A stretch of DNA of 64,000 bases from Parvicella tangerina (GTDB taxonomy: Bacteria; Bacteroidota; Bacteroidia; Flavobacteriales_D; Parvicellaceae). Positions 6,082 to 13,291 of the stretch are shown one piece after another. Under the pieces are notes generated by a model that was not told the origin of the DNA, searched no databases, and worked only from the letters and a program-made list of their open reading frames with translations. The position numbers were made by a program, and so were the translations under genes. The stretch is taken from the NCBI RefSeq assembly GCF_907165195.1, contig NZ_OU015584.1, forward strand, positions 2,385,291-2,449,290. The letters run 5' to 3'. Numbering within the stretch: position 1 is the stretch's first letter; each line of letters starts with the position of its first letter.

Positions 6082-8455
6082 CTTTACCTGTCGTTAAGAT
6101 GCTCTGGATTCTCTCCAATGTTTTCTTTTCAGTACAAAGTTCCAAGAAAGCTCTTCTTTCAAGATCTAGTAAATACTGTTCAGAAACTTCAGTTGGATGA
6201 GAGAGATCACCTCCGCACATTACGTATCCCAACTTCTCTGAGATCAACTTATCGTGCTCTGAAATGTAGTTTCCACTCCACATTGAGTTTGCACCAACAT
6301 ATACGATTCCAAGACCTTCGTTTCCGTAAACCTTAATGTCTTTTCTTTTAGCTGGTTGCTGATATCCTTTATTCGCCATATTCAGACAAACTTGTTTTGC
6401 ATAAGCTAATTGGTGAGCTCGAGATACTACCACCTCATCAATCCCTTCTCTGTAGTAACCTAGTTCAAACGCCTCGTAAGCTGAAGTCGCAACTTTTGCC
6501 TGTCCTACAGTTAGGAATCTATTCCTTAAGTTGTTGATTCTAATATCTCCTTCTTTCAGATCATCGTGGTTTCGTACAGCAAACTCTTTGGTTCCTCCAC
6601 CTCCTGGGATCAATCCAACACCAAATTCAACTAACCCAGTATAGGTTTCCGCATGAGCAATCACTTTGTCTGCGTGAAGAGTCATCTCACATCCACCTCC
6701 TAGTGCGAGGTTATGTGGAGCGACAATTACAGGGATCGAAGAATATCTCAATCTCATCATGGTGTTTTGGAAAGCCCTTATCGCAAAGTCTAACTCATCA
6801 TACTCCTGCTCTACTGCCATCATAAAAATCATTCCGACATTTGCTCCAGCAGAAAAGTTCTCCCCTTCGTTAGAAATCACTACTCCTTTATACTCTTCCT
6901 CTTGCTCAGCAAGATCAATCGCTTTATTAATTCCTTGAAGAACTCCTCCTCCAATGGTATTCATCTTCGTGTGAAATTCAACATTCAAGATGCCATCCCC
7001 CAAGTGAATGATATGAACATCTTGATTTTCCCAAACCGTATTGGTTTCTCTTAAGTTAGCCAAAGAAACTAGTTCTTCCGTTCCTGGAATTACTTTGTAC
7101 TCGCCTGACTCAAGATCGTAGTATTTCTTGTTACCATCTTCCAATTTATAGAAAGAAGTAACACCTTTATCCTTCATGTCATAAACAAACTGGGCTGGTT
7201 TTTTACCCATTTCTTCCATGATAGCGATTACCTTCTCAAATCCAATTGCGTCCCACGTTTCGAATGGTCCCATTTCCCACCCAAATCCGGCTTTCAATGC
7301 TTCATCAATCTTGTACAGTTCATCCGATATTTCAGGAATTCTATTCGTTACATACTGGAATACTCCTGTGAAAACACTTCTGTAAAAATCACCTGCATTA
7401 TCTTTTCCCGAGAAAAGGATTTTTGTTCTTTTCTTAAGATCTGTCTCAAGTTTAGCTGCTTCTAAGGTTGCAAACTTCACTTTTTTCTTTGAACGGTACT
7501 CTAATGTTTCTAAATCCAAAACCAGAATCTCTGATTTACCATTCTCGTCTTTTACTTTCTTGTAAAAACCTTGTTTAGACTTAGATCCTAACCATCCTTT
7601 CTCAACCATTTTTTCTACATAAGAAGGGATCTTGAAGACTTCTCTTCTTTCGTCATTTGGACAGTTATCTTTTACGCCATTAGCCACGTGAACCAACGTA
7701 TCCAAACCAACTACATCACATGTTCTGAAGGTAGCTGATTTTGGTCTACCCATTACAGGTCCTGTTAACTTATCGACTTCCTCAACTGTTAGCCCCATAT
7801 CCGTTACGGTATGGAAAAGATCTTGAATGGCATAAACTCCTACTCTATTTGCAATAAAGGCTGGTGTGTCTTTACATAAAACAGTTGTTTTACCTAGAAC
7901 CTTAGCTCCATAATCCATCACAAAGTCAATGGCAGACTGATCCGTCTTTGGAGTAGGAATAATTTCCAATAATTTCAGATACCTTGGAGGGTTAAAGAAG
8001 TGCGTTCCGAAGAAGTTCTTTTGAAAATCTTCACTTCTTCCTTCTAGCATCATATGGATTGGAATACCTGATGTATTTGATGTAATCAATGTACCTGGCT
8101 TTCTGTGTTTTTCCACGTTTTCGAAAACGATCTTTTTAATATCGAGACGTTCTACAACCACCTCTATTACCCAATCAGCATCGGCAATATCTTTCATGTT
8201 GTCGGTCATATTACCCGTAGTAATACGAGAAGTAAATGATTTACTGTAGATGGGTGAAGGATTTGATTTCAAGGCTGATTTCAGGGCATCATCTACTAAT
8301 TTATTTCTTGCAGCAGGGTCTTTACTGTCTTCTGCCTCTTTTGGCACGATATCCAAAAGCAACACTTCACAGCCAACATTTGCAAAATGGCAAGCAATTC
8401 TTGATCCCATTACACCGGAACCTAAGACTGCTACCTTTCTAATACTTCGCTTCAT
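6068..8455 (-). CDS. fadN: 3-hydroxyacyl-CoA dehydrogenase / enoyl-CoA hydratase, FadN type
   Basis: A 795-residue bifunctional enzyme for the two middle steps of beta-oxidation. The NAD-binding dehydrogenase comes first (VAVLGSGVMGSRIACHFANV near residue 10, then GTHFFNPPRYLKLLEI with the catalytic His). The enoyl-CoA hydratase domain is C-terminal (about residues 480-690), with LALGGGCEMTLHAD and GLVEFGVGLIPGGGGT carrying both expected catalytic Glu. This order is the reverse of E. coli FadB/FadJ and matches B. subtilis FadN (about 789 residues). It lies 17 bases downstream of the MarR gene, so the two are very probably cotranscribed. Catalytic residues are complete. Confidence 0.93.
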   Translation of the reverse strand: MKRSIRKVAVLGSGVMGSRIACHFANVGCEVLLLDIVPKEAEDSKDPAARNKLVDDALKSALKSNPSPIYSKSFTSRITTGNMTDNMKDIADADWVIEVVVERLDIKKIVFENVEKHRKPGTLITSNTSGIPIHMMLEGRSEDFQKNFFGTHFFNPPRYLKLLEIIPTPKTDQSAIDFVMDYGAKVLGKTTVLCKDTPAFIANRVGVYAIQDLFHTVTDMGLTVEEVDKLTGPVMGRPKSATFRTCDVVGLDTLVHVANGVKDNCPNDERREVFKIPSYVEKMVEKGWLGSKSKQGFYKKVKDENGKSEILVLDLETLEYRSKKKVKFATLEAAKLETDLKKRTKILFSGKDNAGDFYRSVFTGVFQYVTNRIPEISDELYKIDEALKAGFGWEMGPFETWDAIGFEKVIAIMEEMGKKPAQFVYDMKDKGVTSFYKLEDGNKKYYDLESGEYKVIPGTEELVSLANLRETNTVWENQDVHIIHLGDGILNVEFHTKMNTIGGGVLQGINKAIDLAEQEEEYKGVVISNEGENFSAGANVGMIFMMAVEQEYDELDFAIRAFQNTMMRLRYSSIPVIVAPHNLALGGGCEMTLHADKVIAHAETYTGLVEFGVGLIPGGGGTKEFAVRNHDDLKEGDIRINNLRNRFLTVGQAKVATSAYEAFELGYYREGIDEVVVSRAHQLAYAKQVCLNMANKGYQQPAKRKDIKVYGNEGLGIVYVGANSMWSGNYISEHDKLISEKLGYVMCGGDLSHPTEVSEQYLLDLERRAFLELCTEKKTLERIQSILTTGKVLRN

Positions 8456-8472
8456 TGTCGTTCTATTTTTTG

Positions 8473-8907
8473 TTAGTTAAAAATTTTATTTTCGTCTATT
8501 ATTTCATTCACTTTAGATAGCACTTCGAATGTAGTTTTTAAATCCTCTTGTGGTATGGCCTCATAAACTTTTTCATTAAAACTTAACACCACCTTCTTCG
8601 CTATATCACGCTTTTCTTTTCCCTTTCTGGTCAAAAACAACTTGACTAATCTTTTGTCCTGATCATCCAACCGCTTTTTGATATAACCATTCTCTTCTAG
8701 TGCTTTGATCATCCTTGTTAGACTGCGTGGCTCCATCCCCATCTTCGGAGCCAACTTGGTACTTGGAGTTCCTTCTTCATCAATACTGAGAAGCGCGTAC
8801 CCCATTGCCATTGACCCTCCAAAATCACTCGCCTTAGCATTATACATCCTTGAGATGTTATACCATGCCCATCGTATATGAAAATCTATCGACTCCTCTG
8901 GTCTCAT
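8473..8907 (-). CDS. MarR family regulator, probable regulator of the fad operon
   Basis: A 144-residue winged-helix regulator. Helix-turn-helix and wing are recognisable in PSTKLAPKMGMEPRSLTRMI followed by KRLDDQDKRLVKLFLTRKG (about residues 55-105), flanked by dimerisation helices at both ends. It is the first gene of the fad operon, and two copies of a palindromic 18-base element lie 43 bases and more upstream of its start. Inference: it represses itself and fadNAE and is released by acyl-CoA or fatty acids, a job done by the TetR-type FadR in Bacillus. The ligand cannot be read from sequence. Confidence 0.88.
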   Translation of the reverse strand: MRPEESIDFHIRWAWYNISRMYNAKASDFGGSMAMGYALLSIDEEGTPSTKLAPKMGMEPRSLTRMIKALEENGYIKKRLDDQDKRLVKLFLTRKGKEKRDIAKKVVLSFNEKVYEAIPQEDLKTTFEVLSKVNEIIDENKIFN

Positions 8908-8949
8908 TTATACCTTTCAAATTGTCCTGACGAATATATAGTTTTTTTG

Positions 8950-8996
8950 TTATGCATGCATACTAAATTACAAAAAAGTTATGCACGCATACTAAA
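8950..8996. promoter_or_regulatory. paired palindromic operators, candidate MarR binding sites
   Basis: The 18-base word TTATGCATGCATACTAAA (8950-8967) recurs as TTATGCACGCATACTAAA (8979-8996) with one difference, 29 bases apart. Each contains a 12-base palindrome: TATGCATGCATA is perfect and TATGCACGCATA deviates only in the central pair. The pair lies between the divergent MarR and histidine-kinase genes. The first copy sits where the -33 region of a minus-strand promoter would fall if TATATTCG (8931-8938, minus, one mismatch from TAnnTTTG) is its -7 element, so binding would block transcription. Confidence 0.72.
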
Positions 8997-9014
8997 ATTG
9001 ATTTGATAGTCAAT

Positions 9015-9049
9015 TTTGTTTTTAAAAATCGAGAATAAACTTATTTTTG
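9015..9049 (+). promoter_or_regulatory. Bacteroidota-type promoter for the histidine kinase gene
   Basis: TTTG at 9015-9018 and TATTTTTG at 9042-9049 match the -33/-7 pair TTG and TAnnTTTG with 23-base spacing, the upper end of the usual range. The G of the -7 element is only 5 bases before the GTG start at 9054, so transcription would begin at about the start codon. Confidence 0.55.
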
Positions 9050-9053
9050 TGAA

Positions 9054-10274
9054 GTGGGGAATGATTTAGTTTTTAATCCAGAGAAAGAGTTAGGTAAGTA
9101 CTTAAAAGAAGTCAAGTATAAACTAGCCCTTCAGTTGTCTATTCTTTTTACGGTGATCTTTTCTCTGCTCACCATTGCCCATATTTTTGAATCCACTGAA
9201 AACCTAATCATGATGGGGTCAGGTTTCGTTATTTGTGGTGTAAGTTTTCTCTACACCTACTTTACTAAAGATCATAAATTAGTGTATTGGACCTTTAGTA
9301 TTCTGGGAGTTAACTTAGTAGGGTTTGCCATGAACTTTCTACCTACTGTGACTCATTTTGGAGATTTTATTTGGATGTTTTCAGCATTGGCCCTGGCCTT
9401 TTACGGACTGCCAAGAAAAATTGCCTTCCTACTACTTGGAATAGCAATCTGTTACATCGGCCTATTTACTTTTTTACACGTTAACGAAAGTATTGAAACT
9501 ATTCAACCCAGAACTACCATACAAAAGGTTTCTCTCTTTGCAGAATTGGTCGCAGGAGTTGGCTCTGGGGTATATATTGTCATCCTAATGACCAGATTTT
9601 ACAAATTCTCAGAAGAATCGATTCTTTCTGCGAATGCAGCACTAAGAAAGCAAAACGAAACCATTAAAGCTCAGGACAAAGAAAAATCTACGCTTGTTAA
9701 AGAGGTGCATCATCGCGTGAAGAATAACTTACAAATCATTTCATCGCTACTGCGCATGCAAAGTAATGAGATTCAAAACGAGGAAGCTGGAAAACACTTT
9801 GAAGAAGCAGTGAACAGAGTTATGACCATGTCGCTTATTCATCAAAAGCTATATCAGGGAGAATCACTTTCTGATATCAAGCTAAAAGAATACTTTGAGG
9901 AATTAACATTTGACCTGATGAAAGTTTATGGTAGCGAAAAAAATATATCCGTAGACTTGGAGCTAGAGATCGATGAAATAGGTCTAAAGTCAATTGTTCC
10001 CATCGGACTACTCTTCAATGAACTATTATCCAATTCTTTCAAACATGCTTTTGTAACTATGAAAAGTGGTAACATAGCTGTAAAGTTCTCTAAAGACGGT
10101 AGTAAATACTCCATGACCTATAAGGATACCGGAAAATGGAAGGATGATAGTAATACAGGCTTTGGTGTCGAACTCATTGACACGCTAACTGAGCAGTTAG
10201 AGGGGTCTTATGAATTGAAACGAGATGAATTCGGCACAACTTATCTCTTTGAATTTCGAAATTTAGATGAGTAA
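9054..10274 (+). CDS. membrane sensor histidine kinase (HisKA_2 type)
   Basis: A 406-residue sensor kinase. About six hydrophobic segments fill residues 20-195, then a short coiled linker leads to the HisKA_2 dimerisation box EVHHRVKNNLQIISSLLRMQ with the phospho-acceptor His at 219 or 220, and a HATPase domain follows (N-box LLFNELLSNSFKHAF, G-box region TGFGVELIDTL). There is no periplasmic domain, so the signal is probably sensed in or at the membrane. No ATG is available near the start; the GTG at 9054 is the first possible start after an in-frame stop at 9036. No response regulator is adjacent. It is divergent from the fad operon and shares the intergenic region holding the MarR-type operators. 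Confidence 0.85.
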   Translation: MGNDLVFNPEKELGKYLKEVKYKLALQLSILFTVIFSLLTIAHIFESTENLIMMGSGFVICGVSFLYTYFTKDHKLVYWTFSILGVNLVGFAMNFLPTVTHFGDFIWMFSALALAFYGLPRKIAFLLLGIAICYIGLFTFLHVNESIETIQPRTTIQKVSLFAELVAGVGSGVYIVILMTRFYKFSEESILSANAALRKQNETIKAQDKEKSTLVKEVHHRVKNNLQIISSLLRMQSNEIQNEEAGKHFEEAVNRVMTMSLIHQKLYQGESLSDIKLKEYFEELTFDLMKVYGSEKNISVDLELEIDEIGLKSIVPIGLLFNELLSNSFKHAFVTMKSGNIAVKFSKDGSKYSMTYKDTGKWKDDSNTGFGVELIDTLTEQLEGSYELKRDEFGTTYLFEFRNLDE

Positions 10275-10343
10275 ACACCTTCAAATACATTAAACTTCTT
10301 GTTAATTTATTTCTACGGATAGTATTTATATCAATAACAATTC

Positions 10344-10351
10344 TACTTTTG
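10344..10351 (+). promoter_or_regulatory. -7 promoter element upstream of typA
   Basis: TACTTTTG matches TAnnTTTG. Its G is 23 bases before the typA ATG, the same distance as the promoter before the S41 protease gene. No TTG is found at the proper -33 distance, so confidence is limited. Confidence 0.4.
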
Positions 10352-10373
10352 CACGCGAATTAATACCATATAT

Positions 10374-12131
10374 ATGTCATCCATCAGAAACATCGCCATT
10401 ATCGCTCACGTAGATCATGGTAAAACGACACTCGTTGACAAGATCATCTATGCTTGTCAAACTTTAGATCCACGAAAAGAATCCAAAGAGCTTATCTTAG
10501 ATAACAACGACCTTGAAAGAGAAAGAGGCATAACTATTTTGTCTAAGAATGTTTCTGTTCAATACAAAGATGTTAAGATCAATATCATCGACACACCAGG
10601 TCACGCTGACTTTGGAGGTGAAGTAGAACGTGTATTAAAAATGGCGGATGGTGTACTTTTATTAGTAGATGCTTTTGAAGGACCTATGCCACAAACCAGA
10701 TTTGTTACAACCAAAGCCATTGAATTAGGCCTAAAACCAATCGTTGTAGTCAATAAGGTTGATAAAGAAAATTGTACTCCTGACCTAGCTCAAGACAATG
10801 TTTTTGATCTTATGTTCAACGTAGGAGCTTCTGAAGAGCAACTCGATTTTGTAACGATGTTCGGGTCTGCAAAAATGGGATGGTTTAGCGATGACTGGAA
10901 AAACCCTACTGACAATATTTTCCCGTTACTGGATGCCGTTTTAGAAAGTATCCCTGAAGCTCCTTATCATGAAGGAACGCCTCAAATGCAGATCACATCA
11001 TTAGACTATTCTGCTTTTACAGGAAGAATTGCTATTGGTAGAGTGTTAAGAGGCGATTTAGAAACCAATAAAGACTATTCGCTTTGCACTAAAGACGGGA
11101 ACAAGAAAGTAAGAATTAAAGAACTTCATACTTTCGTAGGACTTGGTAAGGAGAAAGTTGAAACAGTTCGCAGCGGAGACATTTGTGCAGTAGTTGGAAT
11201 TGAAGGCTTCGAAATTGGAGATACCATTGCTGACCTTGAAAATCCCGAACCTCTAGAAAGGATCAAGGTTGATGAGCCAACGATGAGTATGTTATTTACA
11301 ATTAACAACTCTCCTTTCTTCGGTAAAGAAGGTAAATTTGTTACTTCCCGTCATCTTAGAGATCGTCTTTACAAAGAAACGGAGAAAAACCTTGCATTGC
11401 GAGTTGAAGATACTGCAACCGAAGACAAATTTAATGTATACGGTCGTGGTGTACTCCATTTATCAGTTTTGATTGAAACGATGCGAAGAGAAGGTTATGA
11501 ACTTCAAGTGGGTAAACCTCAAGTAATTATTAAAGAAATTGACGGAGTCAAACATGAACCGATGGAAACATTGGTTATTGATGTTCCTGACGATTACTCT
11601 GGTAAAGCGATCGAATTGGTTACTCAACGAAAAGGTGACCTTTTAGTTATGGAACCTAAGGGAGATCTTCAACACATGGAATTCGACATTCCATCAAGAG
11701 GATTGATTGGATTACGAAATAATATCCTTACCGCAACTGCCGGACAAGCAATCATGACACACCGATTCAGAGAATTTGCTCCGTACAAAGGTGAAATTCC
11801 GTCACGAAATAAAGGGTCGTTGATTTCTATGGAACAAGGTGCTTCAACTGCTTACGCGATTGATAGACTTCAAGACAGAGGAAAGTTCTTTATTGATCCA
11901 GGGGATGTTATTTACAAAGGTCAAGTAGTTGGCGAACATTCAAGAGAAAATGATTTAGAAGTTAATTTGATCAAGGGAAAAAAATTGACCAATATGCGAT
12001 CCTCAGGTGCAGATGATGGAATGAAGATTGCTCCTAAGATCACCTTTTCTCTAGAAGAAGCAATGGAATATATCAGTGAAGATGAATATCTAGAGATCAC
12101 TCCGGTGAGTTTGAGAATGAGAAAAATTTAG
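10374..12131 (+). CDS. typA: translational GTPase TypA/BipA
   Basis: A 585-residue ribosome-associated GTPase. G1 is AHVDHGKTT at residue 11, switch I includes ERERGIT, G3 is [12 protein letters not shown], and G4 is NKVDKE. Then come the beta-barrel domain, the EF-G-like III and V domains ([18 protein letters not shown]) and the TypA-specific C-terminal domain ([20 protein letters not shown]). Length and the C-terminal domain separate it from EF-G, LepA and RF3. It acts in ribosome assembly and stress adaptation in other bacteria. A -7-like element lies 23 bases upstream. The MazG-like gene follows after 12 bases. Confidence 0.96.
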   Translation: MSSIRNIAIIAHVDHGKTTLVDKIIYACQTLDPRKESKELILDNNDLERERGITILSKNVSVQYKDVKINIIDTPGHADFGGEVERVLKMADGVLLLVDAFEGPMPQTRFVTTKAIELGLKPIVVVNKVDKENCTPDLAQDNVFDLMFNVGASEEQLDFVTMFGSAKMGWFSDDWKNPTDNIFPLLDAVLESIPEAPYHEGTPQMQITSLDYSAFTGRIAIGRVLRGDLETNKDYSLCTKDGNKKVRIKELHTFVGLGKEKVETVRSGDICAVVGIEGFEIGDTIADLENPEPLERIKVDEPTMSMLFTINNSPFFGKEGKFVTSRHLRDRLYKETEKNLALRVEDTATEDKFNVYGRGVLHLSVLIETMRREGYELQVGKPQVIIKEIDGVKHEPMETLVIDVPDDYSGKAIELVTQRKGDLLVMEPKGDLQHMEFDIPSRGLIGLRNNILTATAGQAIMTHRFREFAPYKGEIPSRNKGSLISMEQGASTAYAIDRLQDRGKFFIDPGDVIYKGQVVGEHSRENDLEVNLIKGKKLTNMRSSGADDGMKIAPKITFSLEEAMEYISEDEYLEITPVSLRMRKI

Positions 12132-12143
12132 TTACTTTGATTC

Positions 12144-12470
12144 ATGACGATCAAAGAAGCTCAAGAAACGGTTGATAATTGGATCAAGACCCATGGGGTT
12201 CGCTACTTCAACGAACTGACCAATATGGCAATGCTTACGGAAGAAGTAGGTGAAGTAGCTCGGATAATAGCCCGAAGATATGGTGAACAATCTGAGAAAG
12301 AATCAGACAAGGATAAGTCTCTCAATGATGAGTTAGCAGATGTTTTGTTCGTACTAATCTGTCTGGCGAACCAAACTGGCATTGATCTCGAAGAAGCTCT
12401 AGAGAAAAATCTTTCAAAGAAGACTCAACGAGACTTGAACAGACATAAAAACAATCCAAAAATCAACTAA
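12144..12470 (+). CDS. MazG-like nucleotide pyrophosphohydrolase
   Basis: A 108-residue all-alpha NTP pyrophosphohydrolase domain. The metal-binding pattern is visible as LTEEVGEVARIIARRYG (ExxE) followed by NDELADVLFVLICLAN (ExxD), with the ligands spaced as in single-domain MazG proteins. Such enzymes hydrolyse non-canonical or excess NTPs to NMP and pyrophosphate; the precise substrate is not evident. It starts 12 bases after typA, and the following GNAT gene starts on the base after its stop, so the three probably form one transcript. Confidence 0.87.
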   Translation: MTIKEAQETVDNWIKTHGVRYFNELTNMAMLTEEVGEVARIIARRYGEQSEKESDKDKSLNDELADVLFVLICLANQTGIDLEEALEKNLSKKTQRDLNRHKNNPKIN

Positions 12471-12968
12471 ATGTTTCAGTTCAATATATGCGAGGTTGAG
12501 CCCGATGATTACGAAGCGGTTCTGGCCATTCTCAATTATGAAATCACGAATAAAACATCTAACTTTTCTTACACACCGCTATCATTGGATGAGATGTCAA
12601 AAGAAATCGAGTCAAAAAAAGAGTTAGGATTTCCTTTTCTGGTAGCAAAGCGCGAAGGTATCGTTTTAGGTTTTGGAACCTATGGCAAATTCAGGCCGAG
12701 AGAAGGATATAAACAGACTATTGAACACTCCATATATGTAAGCGAGGAGGCTCAAGGAAAGAAGGTTGGGAAAGCTCTGTTTCAAGAACTAAGAGTTGAT
12801 GCTGCGACTCAGGGCTACAAAAGTATGATTGCAGTAATTGGCGATGAGAATGACGGAAGTATTCATTTCCACACAAAATTAGGGTTTTCATTTTGCGGAA
12901 GGATTCCAGGCGTAGCCAATAAATTTAATCGAGACCTGAATGTTGTAATTATGCAGTTATTTCTATAA
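12471..12968 (+). CDS. GNAT N-acetyltransferase, phosphinothricin-acetyltransferase-like
   Basis: A 165-residue GNAT enzyme. The acetyl-CoA pyrophosphate loop is VSEEAQGKKVGKALFQEL (about residues 88-105), preceded by the beta-strand IEHSIYV typical of the phosphinothricin/methionine-sulfoximine acetyltransferase subgroup (where the usual motif is EHSVYV). FHTKLGFSFCGRIPGV follows near the C-terminus. Substrates in this subgroup are small amino-acid analogues, but the real substrate here is not known. Its start directly abuts the MazG-like stop, which indicates cotranscription. Confidence 0.85.
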   Translation: MFQFNICEVEPDDYEAVLAILNYEITNKTSNFSYTPLSLDEMSKEIESKKELGFPFLVAKREGIVLGFGTYGKFRPREGYKQTIEHSIYVSEEAQGKKVGKALFQELRVDAATQGYKSMIAVIGDENDGSIHFHTKLGFSFCGRIPGVANKFNRDLNVVIMQLFL

Positions 12969-12976
12969 AAAAGAAA

Positions 12977-13006
12977 TAGGGAAACCCACATCTGCGGATT
13001 CCCCTA
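12977..13006 (+). ncRNA. hairpin at the head of the giant adhesin leader region
   Basis: TAGGGAA (12977-12983) can pair with TTCCCCTA (12999-13006) with one bulged C, and an inner CC/GG pair extends the stem. It has no T-run on the plus strand, so it does not look like a plain terminator of the GNAT gene, although termination cannot be excluded. It is followed by a CTACTAA-repeat and a small ORF. I suggest it is part of a 5' leader or small RNA; no known family is claimed. Confidence 0.4.
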
Positions 13007-13030
13007 ATTCCATCTACTAAACTACTAACT

Positions 13031-13135
13031 ATGAAAAAATCTAACTATTTTCTCATGGACAAAGGTATGTTGTGTATCAACGACTTGCACATATTTTCTT
13101 CACTATTCGTCAGAATAACCAAATTCAACGATTAA
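13031..13135 (+). CDS. possible 34-codon leader ORF
   Basis: ATG at 13031 opens a frame of 34 codons (starts MKKSNYFLMDKGM, ends RITKFND) closed by TAA at 13133-13135. It is preceded by CTACTAAACTACTAACT and begins with Lys-rich codons as many real starts in this genome do. It has no obvious domain or signal peptide. Together with the hairpin before it and the inverted repeat after it, it lies in the 323-base region between the GNAT gene and the giant surface-protein gene. Translation is unproven, and a non-coding leader is equally possible. Confidence 0.3.
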   Translation: MKKSNYFLMDKGMLCINDLHIFSSLFVRITKFND

Positions 13136-13181
13136 TTCCTCCGAACTGCCAACGAGCAAAAAACTTCTTCAATAAGGTCAA

Positions 13182-13227
13182 AAACCTGTTGGTTATTAAC
13201 AATCCTCAACTACTTATCAACAGGTTT
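13182..13227 (+). repeat. perfect 10-bp inverted repeat in the adhesin leader
   Basis: AAACCTGTTG (13182-13191) and CAACAGGTTT (13218-13227) are perfect complements separated by 26 bases. This would form a stem-loop about 65 bases before the start codon of the giant surface protein. Either an RNA switch, an attenuator or a protein-binding site would fit. No T-run follows, so it is not a standard terminator. Confidence 0.45.
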
Positions 13228-13291
13228 GAGCGGATTCTTCTTAAGAAATCCTATTTTAGGCCTAACCAATTGAAAAAACCAATAAAACCTT

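Noticed and set aside
10374-12131. EF-G or release factor 3 identity for the GTPase
   Set aside because: Length of 585 residues, the domain set and the C-terminal region with [15 protein letters not shown] fit TypA/BipA.
12977-13006. Ordinary intrinsic terminator after the GNAT gene
   Set aside because: No T-run follows the hairpin on the plus strand; the T-rich side is on the minus strand, where no gene ends. It is kept as a structured element of uncertain role.
13215-13223. TTATCAACA as a DnaA box
   Set aside because: Only a single copy, it is part of the 10-bp inverted repeat, and no cluster of boxes or replication gene is nearby.
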